Below, one piece after another: positions 12,001 through 22,975 of a stretch of DNA of 64,000 nucleotides. Below the pieces are notes generated by a model that was not told where the DNA came from, ran no database searches, and saw only the letters and a program-made list of their open reading frames with translations. How positions within the stretch are numbered: the first letter of the stretch is position 1; the number at the start of each line of letters is the position of its first letter. Source of the stretch: Smittia aterrima (lineage: Eukaryota; Arthropoda; Insecta; Diptera; Chironomidae); NCBI GenBank assembly GCA_033063855.1, contig CP093829.1, positions 21,359,537-21,423,536 on the forward strand, given 5' to 3'. The position numbers and the translations under genes are program-made.

Positions 12001-13840
12001 TCACGGCGAGTATGAGCGCGACCAGAGATATTGTGTATCCGACATAGTAAATGATGCTAGTCGCGTATGCTGAGCAGCGAATGTCAAAGTCCAACTCGCT
12101 GCACGTCTTGTTGCTGTTGATGTGATGGCAATTTTCGTAATTCGACTTGTCCCAGTCTCCAGCAATGCTGCAGTAACGCGTCGCATTATCTGTTTGGACA
12201 GATGACAGAAGGAAATTAATTAAACTTATTTATGAATGTACATCTGCCGTGACCGCGATGACATGTCAAATGAGAAAGTTTATGATGATCCAGGCGATCT
12301 GCATTGATTATGATAATAAATTATTGAATTAATTACGCCCGCGAGATGATCCAGATGAGATTGCGGTATTGAAGCCAAAGGGATTTCGGTTATCGATTTA
12401 AAATGAGCAATCGCGCTTTATTGTCAACAGAAAGATTCCTTCCCTAAGGAAAGAAGTTTGGATTGCCATCTAAAAATGTGGAAACCCAAAGCGAAAGCTG
12501 TGATAACACGAGTGCCTTGCGGCTCGACTGTGAAGCCATCACCAAGTTTATTCGCTCGTAAGGACGGATAATGGTAACGGGAGGTTGTCATAAAATTTTA
12601 TATCATTTGAATATTGGACGGTGAACGAGCAGTGGGAGCCACTTTTGGGTTCAATCGAAAGGAAATCAATGAAAAGAAGGAATCACTCGAAAATCGATAA
12701 TCTCATCATCGAAGGCTCGTTAGATCTTTTCAGAAAAAGGATAAACGAAACGAGAGCTTTTAAAAATGAAAGCAATCAACTTTCGTTTCATTCGTTGACA
12801 GCGTTTGACTTCTTGTTTGAGTTACGCACACGTGAAGCTACCGAATTTTTTTTTTCATCTCAACTTTTTTTTTTGTTTAATGCGATTAGGCGATAAGAGA
12901 GCGTCGTCTCCGAGCAGTCGTAAAGATGATAACATGTGGAGGTTAATTTGCTATTCAGTTTGAACCAACAACGACAAAAATATAATTAGCCACGAAGGGG
13001 CGATAGCACTTTTTCGCCAGCAACGTTCTCCTCTGGACAAAGGAAACTCGAGTCGTAAAAGCTAAAAATAAACGGCAGCAATGTCTCGTTTCGAGTATAA
13101 TTAACTTGCTAGCGAACCGCAGGCAAAATGAAAGAAATTCCTCCTCATGGATACTGAAGAGAGAGAAGAATTAGTTGTGTGGCTTCGGATGGCTTTTGTC
13201 GTCGCGCGAATAAATCTCTCGTCATCTGTAATCTCCTAAGGCAGAATTTCGGTTTATGCTCTGGCTTTTGTTTCAATTATTTTCAGAAGAGTTCAAAGGA
13301 CTTTTTTTTCTTCCTTTCTTCTTAAACATTTTCTGAGAAAAGAATAATCCATTCAGTTCCGGATGGGCGCATTAAAGCTTCGAGTGCGAGGAAAGGTTTA
13401 TTCTTATTGAGATGGGCAAGCAAGGAGAAAAAGCTTTACTACTCACTTGTGATGTCGTAGTGAACGCCTAGGAATTCAGAGAAGCATGGCCTCGCTAAAA
13501 CTGTATCGATTTTTGTTCGTGGCCAACAAAGAACTCCATCAAACGATGCATTGCAAAATGATCCGTCATACTGTAAAGTGTTTGATGAAAAATCAATTCG
13601 ACCTGCACTTTCGTTTGCGTCAAATCCAACGAGAAGTGTTGGGGATGAAAATGTAATTACCACGATATTGAGAGCTTCCTCTGCTTTTCTTTCTAGTCCA
13701 CATTTCTCTTCTTGGCTATTGTTCACTCGGCTCAGTTGTTCTTCGGCATCGAGCGATGTGAAATTCACAAAATCAGAAAACTCTGGAACCGCCACTTTGA
13801 TCGAATTTCGATCGAACACATTCAAAGATTCGGCTAACAT
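9050..13840 (-). CDS. Class B (secretin family) GPCR, diuretic hormone 44 / CRF-type receptor
   Basis: Seven coding exons join in frame: 13447-13840, 11982-12189, 11497-11590, 10851-10944, 10585-10665, 9499-9677 and 9050-9415 (about 471 aa). The extracellular part has the six cysteines of the hormone-receptor domain (CGLE, CNAS, LCWP, PCFS, YCSI, NCHH) and several N-glycosylation sites. Seven membrane segments follow, with class B hallmarks: NFFWM.VEGLYLY in TM3, GWG in TM4, DWI.Q.P in the second loop and QGFSVALFYCFLNSEV in TM7. The CNASFDG..CWPRT and GVHYD segments and the ALKHRF.RWR tail fit insect DH44 receptors better than DH31 or PDF receptors. DH44 receptors couple through Gs to cAMP in Malpighian tubules and neurons. 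The first Met lacks an obvious signal peptide, so an upstream 5' exon is possible. The last exon ends in TGA, which overlaps a strong donor (CG|GTGAGT). Confidence 0.85.
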
Positions 13841-16800
13841 GGGATTTATGTTTCAATCAACTTCGCTTCATGCGCACTTTGTTGATTGTAAGCTCAGCAT
13901 TTTCGGTCGCTTTTGTAATTGATTCGATTTGTGTTTTTACTGGAAAGTTCAAAAGTGTTTACGATCAAACTGTGAACTCGGGAGTGGTCAGCAAATGAAG
14001 TTCATTCAAATGGATTTTCGATGGCGATTTATTTGTTATTTCTCCCTTCTGCTTTGAATTACCGTTCGTTGGGTAATTGACATTTGTCATGTCACCGACA
14101 CGTTCACAATTTATTTTGCTACAAAGTTTCGATTGATTTGAGATAAATTTGATACTTTTTGAACCCACATCCCTCATGGAAGCTAAAATAAGAAGATTTT
14201 AATCTTTTTTTTGGATTCTCGGAAATTTCTTTTTCAATAACTCTCGCAATGAAACCTTTGAAAGGGAACCTGATGAGGTTTTATTTCGAGACATTGGCTT
14301 CCAATTAAAGTGAATCAGTCAAAGTAAAATGAAACGATTACCCGCTCCATCACTTGCGAATTTCCAAAGAAGAAAAAAACTCATAACGAGCAAATGATGT
14401 TTCAATTATTTTCAAAAAAAATTTGTGGAAACATTTCCAAACATGGTAAGCCAATTTGAAAGTAATAAGTCTGAATGTAGAAAAGGCTTTCGAATCCTAC
14501 ACGCGTCGCGAACTTTCCGGCTTTACTCCTTAAGTCGTACAAGAGTTGGATATTAATCGTTTTTTTATGCTCGAGTCGTCATTCCTGTTGCTAATTAAAC
14601 GTCGAGTTCGTTGTAAGCAAGTTCATTCGATTTACATAAAAGCTCTCGAGAGAATAATTTATTCACAATTAGTGCTGCTTACTTAAAGCCGCGCCCAAAT
14701 CTTTCTCGAGCTCCCGCGCTTTAATTGTTGGACGAAAATATCTCGATTTACTTCTCGCCTCGAAATGTGTTTGGTATTTCTGTGAGTTCGAGGAGGTTTT
14801 TTACTTTTGTTTCGTCGTTTGTCGCTCGCAGCACATTAACATTGACGCAAACAAACTTTTAGTGCTTCAGACCGCCGTGAACATTCTCAAATAAATTAAA
14901 TTTACTGCACAAAAGAAAAATGTTAAAAATAATTTCGCGAAATTAAATTATTTTGAGTTTAAAGTTTCATCCGAACCACATCAACAAATTTTCAATTACT
15001 GATCTCACTCCCTAAACTTCGATGGGGTGTAAATTTATAATTTGGATAACGAAAAGAGGAAACTGAGCGGAAAAATCATTTCCATCATCAACCGTTAAAA
15101 CATTTGCGTTTGCAGTGCTGAGATTGTTTTATTGCGACTTTTTCATGGAGAAGAGTTCGAGCTGTTGGCTATTAAATAAATTAAAGCTCCGCTTTGTTTA
15201 ATCTTCAATTGAGCGTGAAACTAGGACACGACAAGCAACAAAAGCAACGAATTAAAGTAAACAATGAAGGCAAAGGAAACCCTTACGCCCTTCGGCTGTT
15301 CCCTCTATTTTCTTGAGCAATTAAAATGTTGAGTGGAAAGAATCTCAAGTTCCTTGAGAACGTTTATGTTTAAAAGGAATTTGATTACATATTTACTTTG
15401 TAATTACAACTAATTGACATGATTTTGCTTCAATGATTAATTTCCCTTTGCGACAAAGCGAACTTTGATTAATAGAGCGAAATCAAATTGACGAGAGAAG
15501 CGAGATTGCTTCTTCAAAGTTTGAAGTATCGAATTGGTCAATCATTGACACTTTAAGAACGATTAAAAGCACTTGAGTCTTGATTCGTTCATAACGAAAC
15601 CACAAAAGGAATGAAGGACGTCTAAATTTCTTTCGAGAAGTGAAAGAGAAAAAGTTTCAAGTTCAAAATGATTTTTTATCGCGATCTCAATTGTCAGCGA
15701 TAAAATTAAATTACACAGCGAGAGCTGCAAGTGAGATAAGACGTCTCATGCTAATCATTGTAGTCTGAGATTTGTCTTCTTCTAAATGAAACACAATTTG
15801 TAAGTCTTGACGTGATAAGGCAACTGACACCAGTTGATCATCTCAATGTAACGTAAACAAAATTTAGAAATTCCGGAGTTTGCTTAGCTAAAGTGTAATC
15901 AATACTTGACCGTAAGTATCTATTTTTAAACTCGGCCTGGCCGCATGCCGGAGCGTCCAACAACCGAAAAAAAAACTCCTCTCTCTCCCTTCGGGAATTC
16001 ATCACTCGCCACATGATTGATTCGGTTAAGCTGAATTTGTTGATAATAAAAATCGCGCTCATAATTTCATGTCAAATGTTAACGAAAACAATTATTTGTT
16101 TCAACACTTTTTATAGTTTTCAATCAAATCTTTTTATTTGTTTTTCCTTATTCCTCATCACACACACGCGCCGCATCTGCAATTTGTTTTCGCCGCTTCT
16201 GGCTTTGATATTTGATTCATTCGATGAAAGCGAATCGATTTAATTGCTGGCACGATTTCAATGGCAAAGACAATAAAGCATTTTCGCTGCAGCATCACGA
16301 TGAGAATTTTAACAATTAGAACGAAAGTCTTGAGAGCTTTCCAATCGAGTTTCCGTTGAAAATTATTTATCTCATCAATGCACAATCACGTCTGATAATT
16401 ATTAGCATTCCACTCTGAATAACTTTCCAAGAATATAAATCACCAAACGAAAATCCACTAATTTTTCTTCATCCAAAAGTTCACCTTATGAGAATCTGAA
16501 GTTAACACGAACCCGGAGACTTCTTCTGAGATAGAAGACTTTTGACACACTAAATTAAAAACGAAAAAAACTCTTCGAAAAAATAAATAGATTTCATTTT
16601 CAGTGCCTCCGACATGGAGAATACATCCAAACGACACGAAATCACGAGAAAGTTACGCTCGTCGCCGACGACGAAGTTATCGAAATTCAACTCGTAGAAT
16701 AATCCAATAAATTCTTAAATCGATTTCAGCTATCGCTGTAAACAAAAAAAAGTTATGACAAGTTCGATTAACAACCGTTTTCAACGGTTGCGAAGACAGC

Positions 16801-17488
16801 AACTAGTGAAAGAACAATTCTCTCTCCCGATGAATGAAACAATATCTCGAAATATCTCGTCGCTTGTGTTGGTTGTGAGCGAGAGAAAAATTTATTTCAT
16901 GCTTTGCGAAGAGACACGTTCCACGATGAGGAGAACGAATATTCTTCTTCAGCGAATAATTCTCAATTTATGTTTGATTGTGCCTTATTGCAGCAGTCTC
17001 TGCATTAGCGTTGACTTTCGCCTTGACGGGAATGAAAGAAACGAAAGGAAAGGAATGTTTGGTTGAAAGTTATTTCAGGACTCTCATAGTTTCGTTTGAA
17101 ACTTCTAATCAAAACGAGAGCTTCAATCTAACGAGAGCAATTTTCTCGTTAGGTGGCAAGCACTTGATGGAATCGTTGGTCGAATATTTCCATCAAATCA
17201 CAGACGAAAGACTTTTTTTCTCATCAATGTTTCTACAAGAGAAACTTTTCCTGAAGCTCCGTCAAACTTTGTCTCCGGAAAAAAAGCCTCGAAGCAAACT
17301 TTTCGGAACGTCTTGTTGTATTTTCGCCTAACCGAGTCAAACCAAGAAAGTTTATGTATGTTAGCAATTAAATTAAAGACTTCGAGCGATTTCCGAGAGT
17401 TTGGCTTTTGAATGTTTCGTTCTGTTTACGCCAATCAACTCGGAGCTTCCTCGAACTGCTTTAGCTTTGATAAATCAGTGAATTAATT
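13841..17488. other. Intergenic, probably 5' region of the DH44-like receptor
   Basis: No supported gene. Frames at 13965-14177 (-) and 16755-17331 (+) are low-complexity or unspliced chance ORFs. The stretch is AT-rich and may hold 5' non-coding exons and control elements of the receptor to its left. Confidence 0.4.
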
Positions 17489-19575
17489 TTATTTTGTGTT
17501 CGACAACTTATAAGTTTTCGTCTGATATCGATTAGATAAGTAATCATGAATAATCATGAGAGGAGTCTGGAATCCTAGAGTGAAGACGATTCCGATAATT
17601 AAAGTTCCAAGAAAGTCGCTGAGAAACAAATTGAACTGAAAAAAAAAATGTTGAACTTTAAGTTTTCTCAAAGTTTCTTTGAAGCACTTACAATTGGGAA
17701 AAGTCCTGCTGTTGAGGGTTGCATTGTTATCATCATTGACCATCGTTGATAAATTGAACCCACAAGGTACATGCTGAGCGAAACTTTCGCCAACGGTTGC
17801 CATTCAGGAAGAGAGAGAAGCCATCGAATAGGTCCACCACTTTTGAGCTTGTAACATGCAAAGATGATCCAGGAAATCGCAAGTGACCAAGTCATGCGCA
17901 TGAATCCTTTTATAATCGAACTCTGCCATAATTCTAAATCATTATTCTCCAATCGATTTAACAAACTCAGGCAGTAGACTGAGAATGCTAAAGAATTAAG
18001 TGAATTAATCCAAAAGAAACCAACCAGAAACTTATTCAACTTGATCTCTTGGTCTCTCAATTTATGAAAAGTATAACCAAGAACAATTCCAATGAGCCAA
18101 GGAGCAACTCTAGCATGAGTTGGAACGATCATTTTCGAAAGATCATTCGCATCGAATTTTTCATTATAATTCAAAATCATCAAGAAGATCGAACTCGCCA
18201 TCGCTAGAACTGGAAGAGTCCACAAATATTTCCATCCGAGTTTGAAAGCTGGATAAATCAAAATTGGCGAAACGAGGAAGAGTTGAAAGTCAACTGAGAG
18301 ATACCAAGAATTGAAAACACAAAGTTTCTCAGGATTAACGTAATTCTGAATGTGAAGCAAAGACGACCACCAAAAGTCATAGCAATTGGAAATGTTTTCA
18401 GGATCATCAATTGGACTCTTGACGTGTCGAAGGATTGCATTTCCAATCAGGATTGTTGCTCCAAAGAGTGGAGTGTAGCTGATGAATCTTTGAAGGATTT
18501 TTTTCAAGAAATTAAACTTTTTCTTCTCGAATTCTCTCAACAAGTTCATGGCGCACAGAACTCCTCCGATCAACAAGAAAGTGTCGACACTAAATTCTGG
18601 CCAAATCAAGAGAACATTCCACGAATGATTTAACCGATCGACTACTTCAGGAAGATAACTTTTCGGTGAAGTCATTTCGTGATTGTAACGATAACCAAAG
18701 ATGACTCCAATGAGAGCGATGCAAGTGAGTCCTTCCAAGCAATCAATTGATTCTTCAGATTCTTCTCGATTGATTTTAAAAAGATTTTTTCCATTTGTGT
18801 AAACAGAGAATGCGATCAGAAGCTTTTGAGGATTTTTCTTCGACGTTCGACGAATTATTAGGTCGATGACTGTACATGCAATCATGAGAGTGCCGAATAT
18901 TATTGAGACGATTCTGGAAATAAAAAAACATTTGTTCAAATACGCAGTTCATCAACAGCACTCACAATGCGATCTTGTCTGCGCTATCGAAAGGCAAAGA
19001 ATGTTTTGTCTGACATTTCGCCTCGACTGCACTCAAGTTTACTTGATTCATAAAAGAATTGACGAAAGTCAGAACTTTCTCTGGTGAACAAGTTTCCGGG
19101 ACACAAACGGCATTTGAAATAGCTGAATCCTTACGGACTTCGATTCTGAAAAGGAAAGAAATTTAAATAATTTAACTTATCGGAAACTTTTATTTACCCA
19201 ACAACGAAATCTTCGATTCTCATTCCACTGATTTCAAACTTCACTAAACAATATTGGCCGTCAATTGAGTCTTCATCTTTCAGTGACTTTGTAAAGTTCA
19301 AGCATAGATTGAAGCTTCCGTAGCTAATTAAGTTCCCTTCGAAATATCCTGAGTTGATTTTACCCCACGAGTCAAAAACTAACGACGAAAGTGTTTTAGT
19401 CTGTTGCCTAGATTAGTTCATTAAACTTACGTTCTAATGCCCAAGGCTCTTGTTGCTGGAATGCTTCACTGAAAGCTTTTAACTGTTGGTCACATTTTGT
19501 GTCGTCGTGAGTTGAAAAAACTTCTTTCAAAGTGACAATGAATAATAAAAAGGCAAAAATTATCTTTCGCGACAT
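17489..19575 (-). CDS. NRF-domain acyltransferase-3 membrane protein, copy 1 (624 aa)
   Basis: Five exons join in frame: 19431-19575, 19198-19378, 18966-19145, 17692-18913 and 17489-17635. The protein starts with a signal peptide (MSRKIIFAFLLFIVT). Next is a luminal cysteine-containing NRF domain (.SWGK..SGY..G, GQYCLV, CVPETCSPEKV) to about residue 168. An acyltransferase-3 domain of roughly 10-12 membrane helices follows, including FSVYTNGKNLFKIN and SWYLSVDFQLF. The family is related to C. elegans nrf-6 and Drosophila drop dead and is thought to act in epithelial lipid or acyl handling; substrates are unknown. The segment where copies 2 and 3 have VILVHRM reads VIFGYRY here, so the conserved His is Tyr. 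It is the most divergent of the three copies (others about 641-645 aa) and lies divergently from the channel gene. Confidence 0.87.
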
Positions 19576-20600
19576 TATCACTCAACGATCAATAACCGAA
19601 TGATTTTGAATGAGAATAACAAAATTGTTTCCAAGAACTTCTCATTTAAACTCTTCACTCTCAAGTTTCAATGAAAGCTCCAATTAAAGCTTTTCCTGAA
19701 GATCTTTCAAAATACGAAATTTAAAACTTTTTCCGATGAGATTGTTTACGAATTTCGTTTCCTGAGCAAGAAATATGTTTGTTTACTTCTCATGTGGTTT
19801 CTGTGGTTTTCTTGCTCTCGGTTGAAAGAAAGCTTTTGACTTTTTAGGAATTTCAAAACATTCATTTGCTTCTCTGGAGTGTTTGTGCAAGAAATTTTAC
19901 TTTGAACTCTTAATTACATTTATTATTCTGCTTCGCAAAATGCAAACGGTTCTGAATGAAACATTTTTCTCCTTTTAAAATGAATTTAAATCAATTCAGT
20001 TTCATTTTGCTAAGAGCAACGAGAATGTGGAAAGCTCTCGGAATAGTTCTGCTCTCGAAAGAGCGATTAAATATTCATGATGTTTAATCATTTAAACTTT
20101 CACGGCAACTCACTAGTGGTTGTATCATCATCGAAGCTACTTTGCATATCCTTGAGGCTTCTGTTCCACTGAAAATGTAAACTCCAGTTAGCTTCTAAGA
20201 AAGTTGGATTTTAAACAGAATAGAAAGCTCTACACGAATTGCGATGCTAAGGGCAATTCAGGAAGTTAGCAGAGCTTACATTTCATCGAAAAGTTAGAAC
20301 TTGAAGACAAAAACGAACTCACTTAATCATTCCCGAACCCACTTTCTTGCGATAGTTTAGTTTGACTTTTAAGGAAACTTTGATTTGCGGAAAATTCATT
20401 GCAAAGTTTCTCATTAATATTTAAGGTTCGAAATGGATCTTTTAAATAAATCATCGAGCCTGGAGTGCCCTCGATATTGAGCAAATACCGGGAAAGGTTT
20501 TGATCTCGGGAGACAGTTTTCCACTTGATTGAGTTCCTCCTTGAATATTTTTAACGATGTCATCTGATCTCAGTCAACAATTCACGAGAAATTTCTTATA
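19576..20600. other. Divergent intergenic region
   Basis: About 1 kb separates the 5' end of acyltransferase copy 1 (-) from the 5' end of the channel gene (+). It should hold both promoters. I see no clear TATA box and no other gene. Confidence 0.4.
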
Positions 20601-22837
20601 ATGAGCGAAATCGAAAGTTATTTTTTAGAAAATTTCCCCGGAAACGATTTACTCACAAGATTTAATCGATGGCGTGTAAAGCAGTTCACTCTCATGACAA
20701 GCAGTGAACACACAAGGAACGAACTTCAGAGCTCAACGGCAATTAAAGCTGAGACATTGCGACATCTTTTATTCCACCGCAACATCATTCATTGCTTTAG
20801 CAGGTTTCGGTAAGTATCGGCGACATTCAGACGGACACGAGTCACTCAATCATCGTTCGTTGTTTTACCCTCTTTAGATATATCTGGGACATTGTGATGA
20901 TGATTACTTACGGACTGGCGTTTTTCGTTATTCCTATTGACGTCGCTTTTTGCTATGGCCAGAGGCGTCTTGATTCGTCCCTTCTGTTTACCATTATAGT
21001 TTCATTAATCGGTGAGTAGATTCAAAGAAAAAACCAGACAGCAAATGTAACTCGAAGCTACTTGCTATCAGATATCATTTGCTTGATGGACATTCTGCTC
21101 AATTTTTGGTCAAGCTATCAAGATCACATGAAGCGAATTGTGCTGGAGGGCAATACGATTGTCAAAAACTACGTTCGATCCTATTTTTGGGTTGATCTAT
21201 TAAGCTCGTTTCCAGATCGTATCGTTTGGTCGATGGTAAGCAGAAGTTTTAATTTCTCTTCTGTCGCAAACATTCAATTACAACGACATTTCGTTTGATT
21301 GCAGTTCGGTAAGGATCCCGGGGATATCGTGAATAACGATCTCTTTAACTGTGCGAATGACGGCAAGTTGATGACTTCGTTCGCTTGTTACTGGGACATA
21401 ATGGTCGTTCTGTCTCTTCTGAAGTTCTTTCGAATGCCGACGTTTCGGAAAATGTTGGACAGTGTGCTTCGTCATCATAACACAACCAGCTATAGAATTC
21501 GTCTCCTCAAAGTGAGTTAGTCGTCTCGTTTATTTAATCAACTTTCATTTTTTCTCTCAACAGAATTTATTTTGTCTTCTCTTCTGGTATCACTTTGTAG
21601 TTTGTCTTAGCTTTTTTATTGCTCGAATATTTAATTCGTCGACGACATTACCAAATGAAGAAGAAGATAGACTTATGCCTGTCGACGTAGCCGCGACGAC
21701 AGCCTCAAGTTGTAAGTTCTTGTCAAGCAACAGGTTGTTGCAATCATCAGTTCGTAATTTCCTTCCTTTTAATTTTCTCTCTCGTCTCACGCGACATTCT
21801 CTCAGACGACAAATATATCGTTTGCTTCTACTACACCACCCACACAATCACGATGTTTGCAAGGGAAATCGTTGAGAAAAGTCAAGTCGATGTAAGACGC
21901 GTTAATGATGATACTTAACAGCTTTTGTAAGCTCCTATCCTTTGTTTTCCCGCCTCAAGATGACAGTCGCTATTGCCTTCACACTAATCGGCTTTATTGT
22001 ACACATTTGGCTTGTGTCAAAGGCTTTTATGCTTCTTAGAACGGTTTACTCGACGTCAATCAAGTTTGAAGAGATTCGACATCAATTGAAAACTTTCATG
22101 GCATTCAAAGGATTATCGAGTGCAATTCAAAAGCGAGTCTTGACATTCTACGATTTCTCGTTCCATGGAAAATATTTTCGAAGACAGGAGATAACTGAAT
22201 TGTTTGGAAATGAGTTGCGATCGTCGGTGACGTTAGAAACATGTGAATTTCTGTTGAGTAAAAACTTTATTTTCAAGCAACTTCCCGAGGAACTTTTGAG
22301 CCCCCTCGCAAATTGCCTTACTGAGGCAGTTTACTTGAGTGACGATGTCATCGGAAAAGTTGAATCTACACGAACTCAGGTGAAATTTTCAATAACGATA
22401 AAGTTTTCCTTCCTCTTCTAATAAAAGAATTTTGATTCTCGCAACAGAAGCTTCACTTCATTGTTAGTGGAACTGTTGCTGTCTACAATGAAGATGGAGA
22501 TGAACTTGCTCATTTACACGACGGCAACATGTTCGGTGAAGTCGCGTTCCTGCTCAACGAAACAGAATACGTGAGGACGAAATTATGCGCATAAAATATT
22601 TGATGAATAACATTTTGTCATTTCCTTATATTTCAGCCGTGCTTGAACTACGTCGCTACAGAAGAAACAGTTCTTCTTGTTCTCGCTCGCACTGACTTCA
22701 TGAAAGTTTTAGCTGAAAGTCCTGGAGTGTTGAACAGAATGCGTCGAGACTTGAGGGAGAGATTTTTGGTGACGGACAAGATGACAAACGAGGAATTGAT
22801 TGAAAATATTAAAATTCAAGGAAAACTTTTCGCTTGA
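20601..22837 (+). CDS. Divergent HCN/CNG-family ion channel subunit lacking the GYG filter (563 aa)
   Basis: Nine exons in frame: 20601-20809, 20878-21011, 21072-21235, 21305-21511, 21564-21711, 21806-21891, 21960-22379, 22448-22570 and 22637-22837. The N-terminus carries the HCN-like IIH.FS.FR.IWD lead into S1, and S2-S3 follow. S4 (LSLLKFFRMPTFRKML) has few positive residues. The pore helix YYTTHTIT is followed by MFAREIV where potassium channels have TVGYGD. S6 (AIAFTLIGFIVHIW), the C-linker (AFKGLSSAIQKRVLTFYDF) and a cyclic-nucleotide-binding fold (SGTVAVYNEDGDE, MFGEVAFLLNETEY) complete it. The phosphate-binding Arg expected after FGE is absent (PCLNYVAT). Family members are cation channels in excitable membranes. 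This one may be a non-conducting or modulatory subunit. The exon 6/7 junction is chosen because the poly-pyrimidine acceptor before 21960 is the one that keeps frame. Poly(A) signal at about 22884. Confidence 0.8.
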
Positions 22838-22975
22838 TTACTTCGATTGAATCTGAAATGACGGAAGCAATGAAGACATTTGAATAAATTTTGATTCTTT
22901 ATTGAATTCTTCGATGAACTAAAAAGATTTTTGATTTCGGAATGAACTCTCAGTTGTCAATTTAGTAAATTCAAT

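Noticed and set aside
16755..17331. Two overlapping ORFs of 103 and 117 aa
   Set aside because: No family-like sequence, no signal or domain, and no matching splice pattern. They lie in AT-rich intergenic DNA.
21900..21959. Coding use of 21922-21959 as part of the channel pore exon
   Set aside because: With the strong donor at 21892 (phase 0), joining at 21922 gives an immediate stop. The acceptor before 21960 keeps frame and has the better pyrimidine tract.
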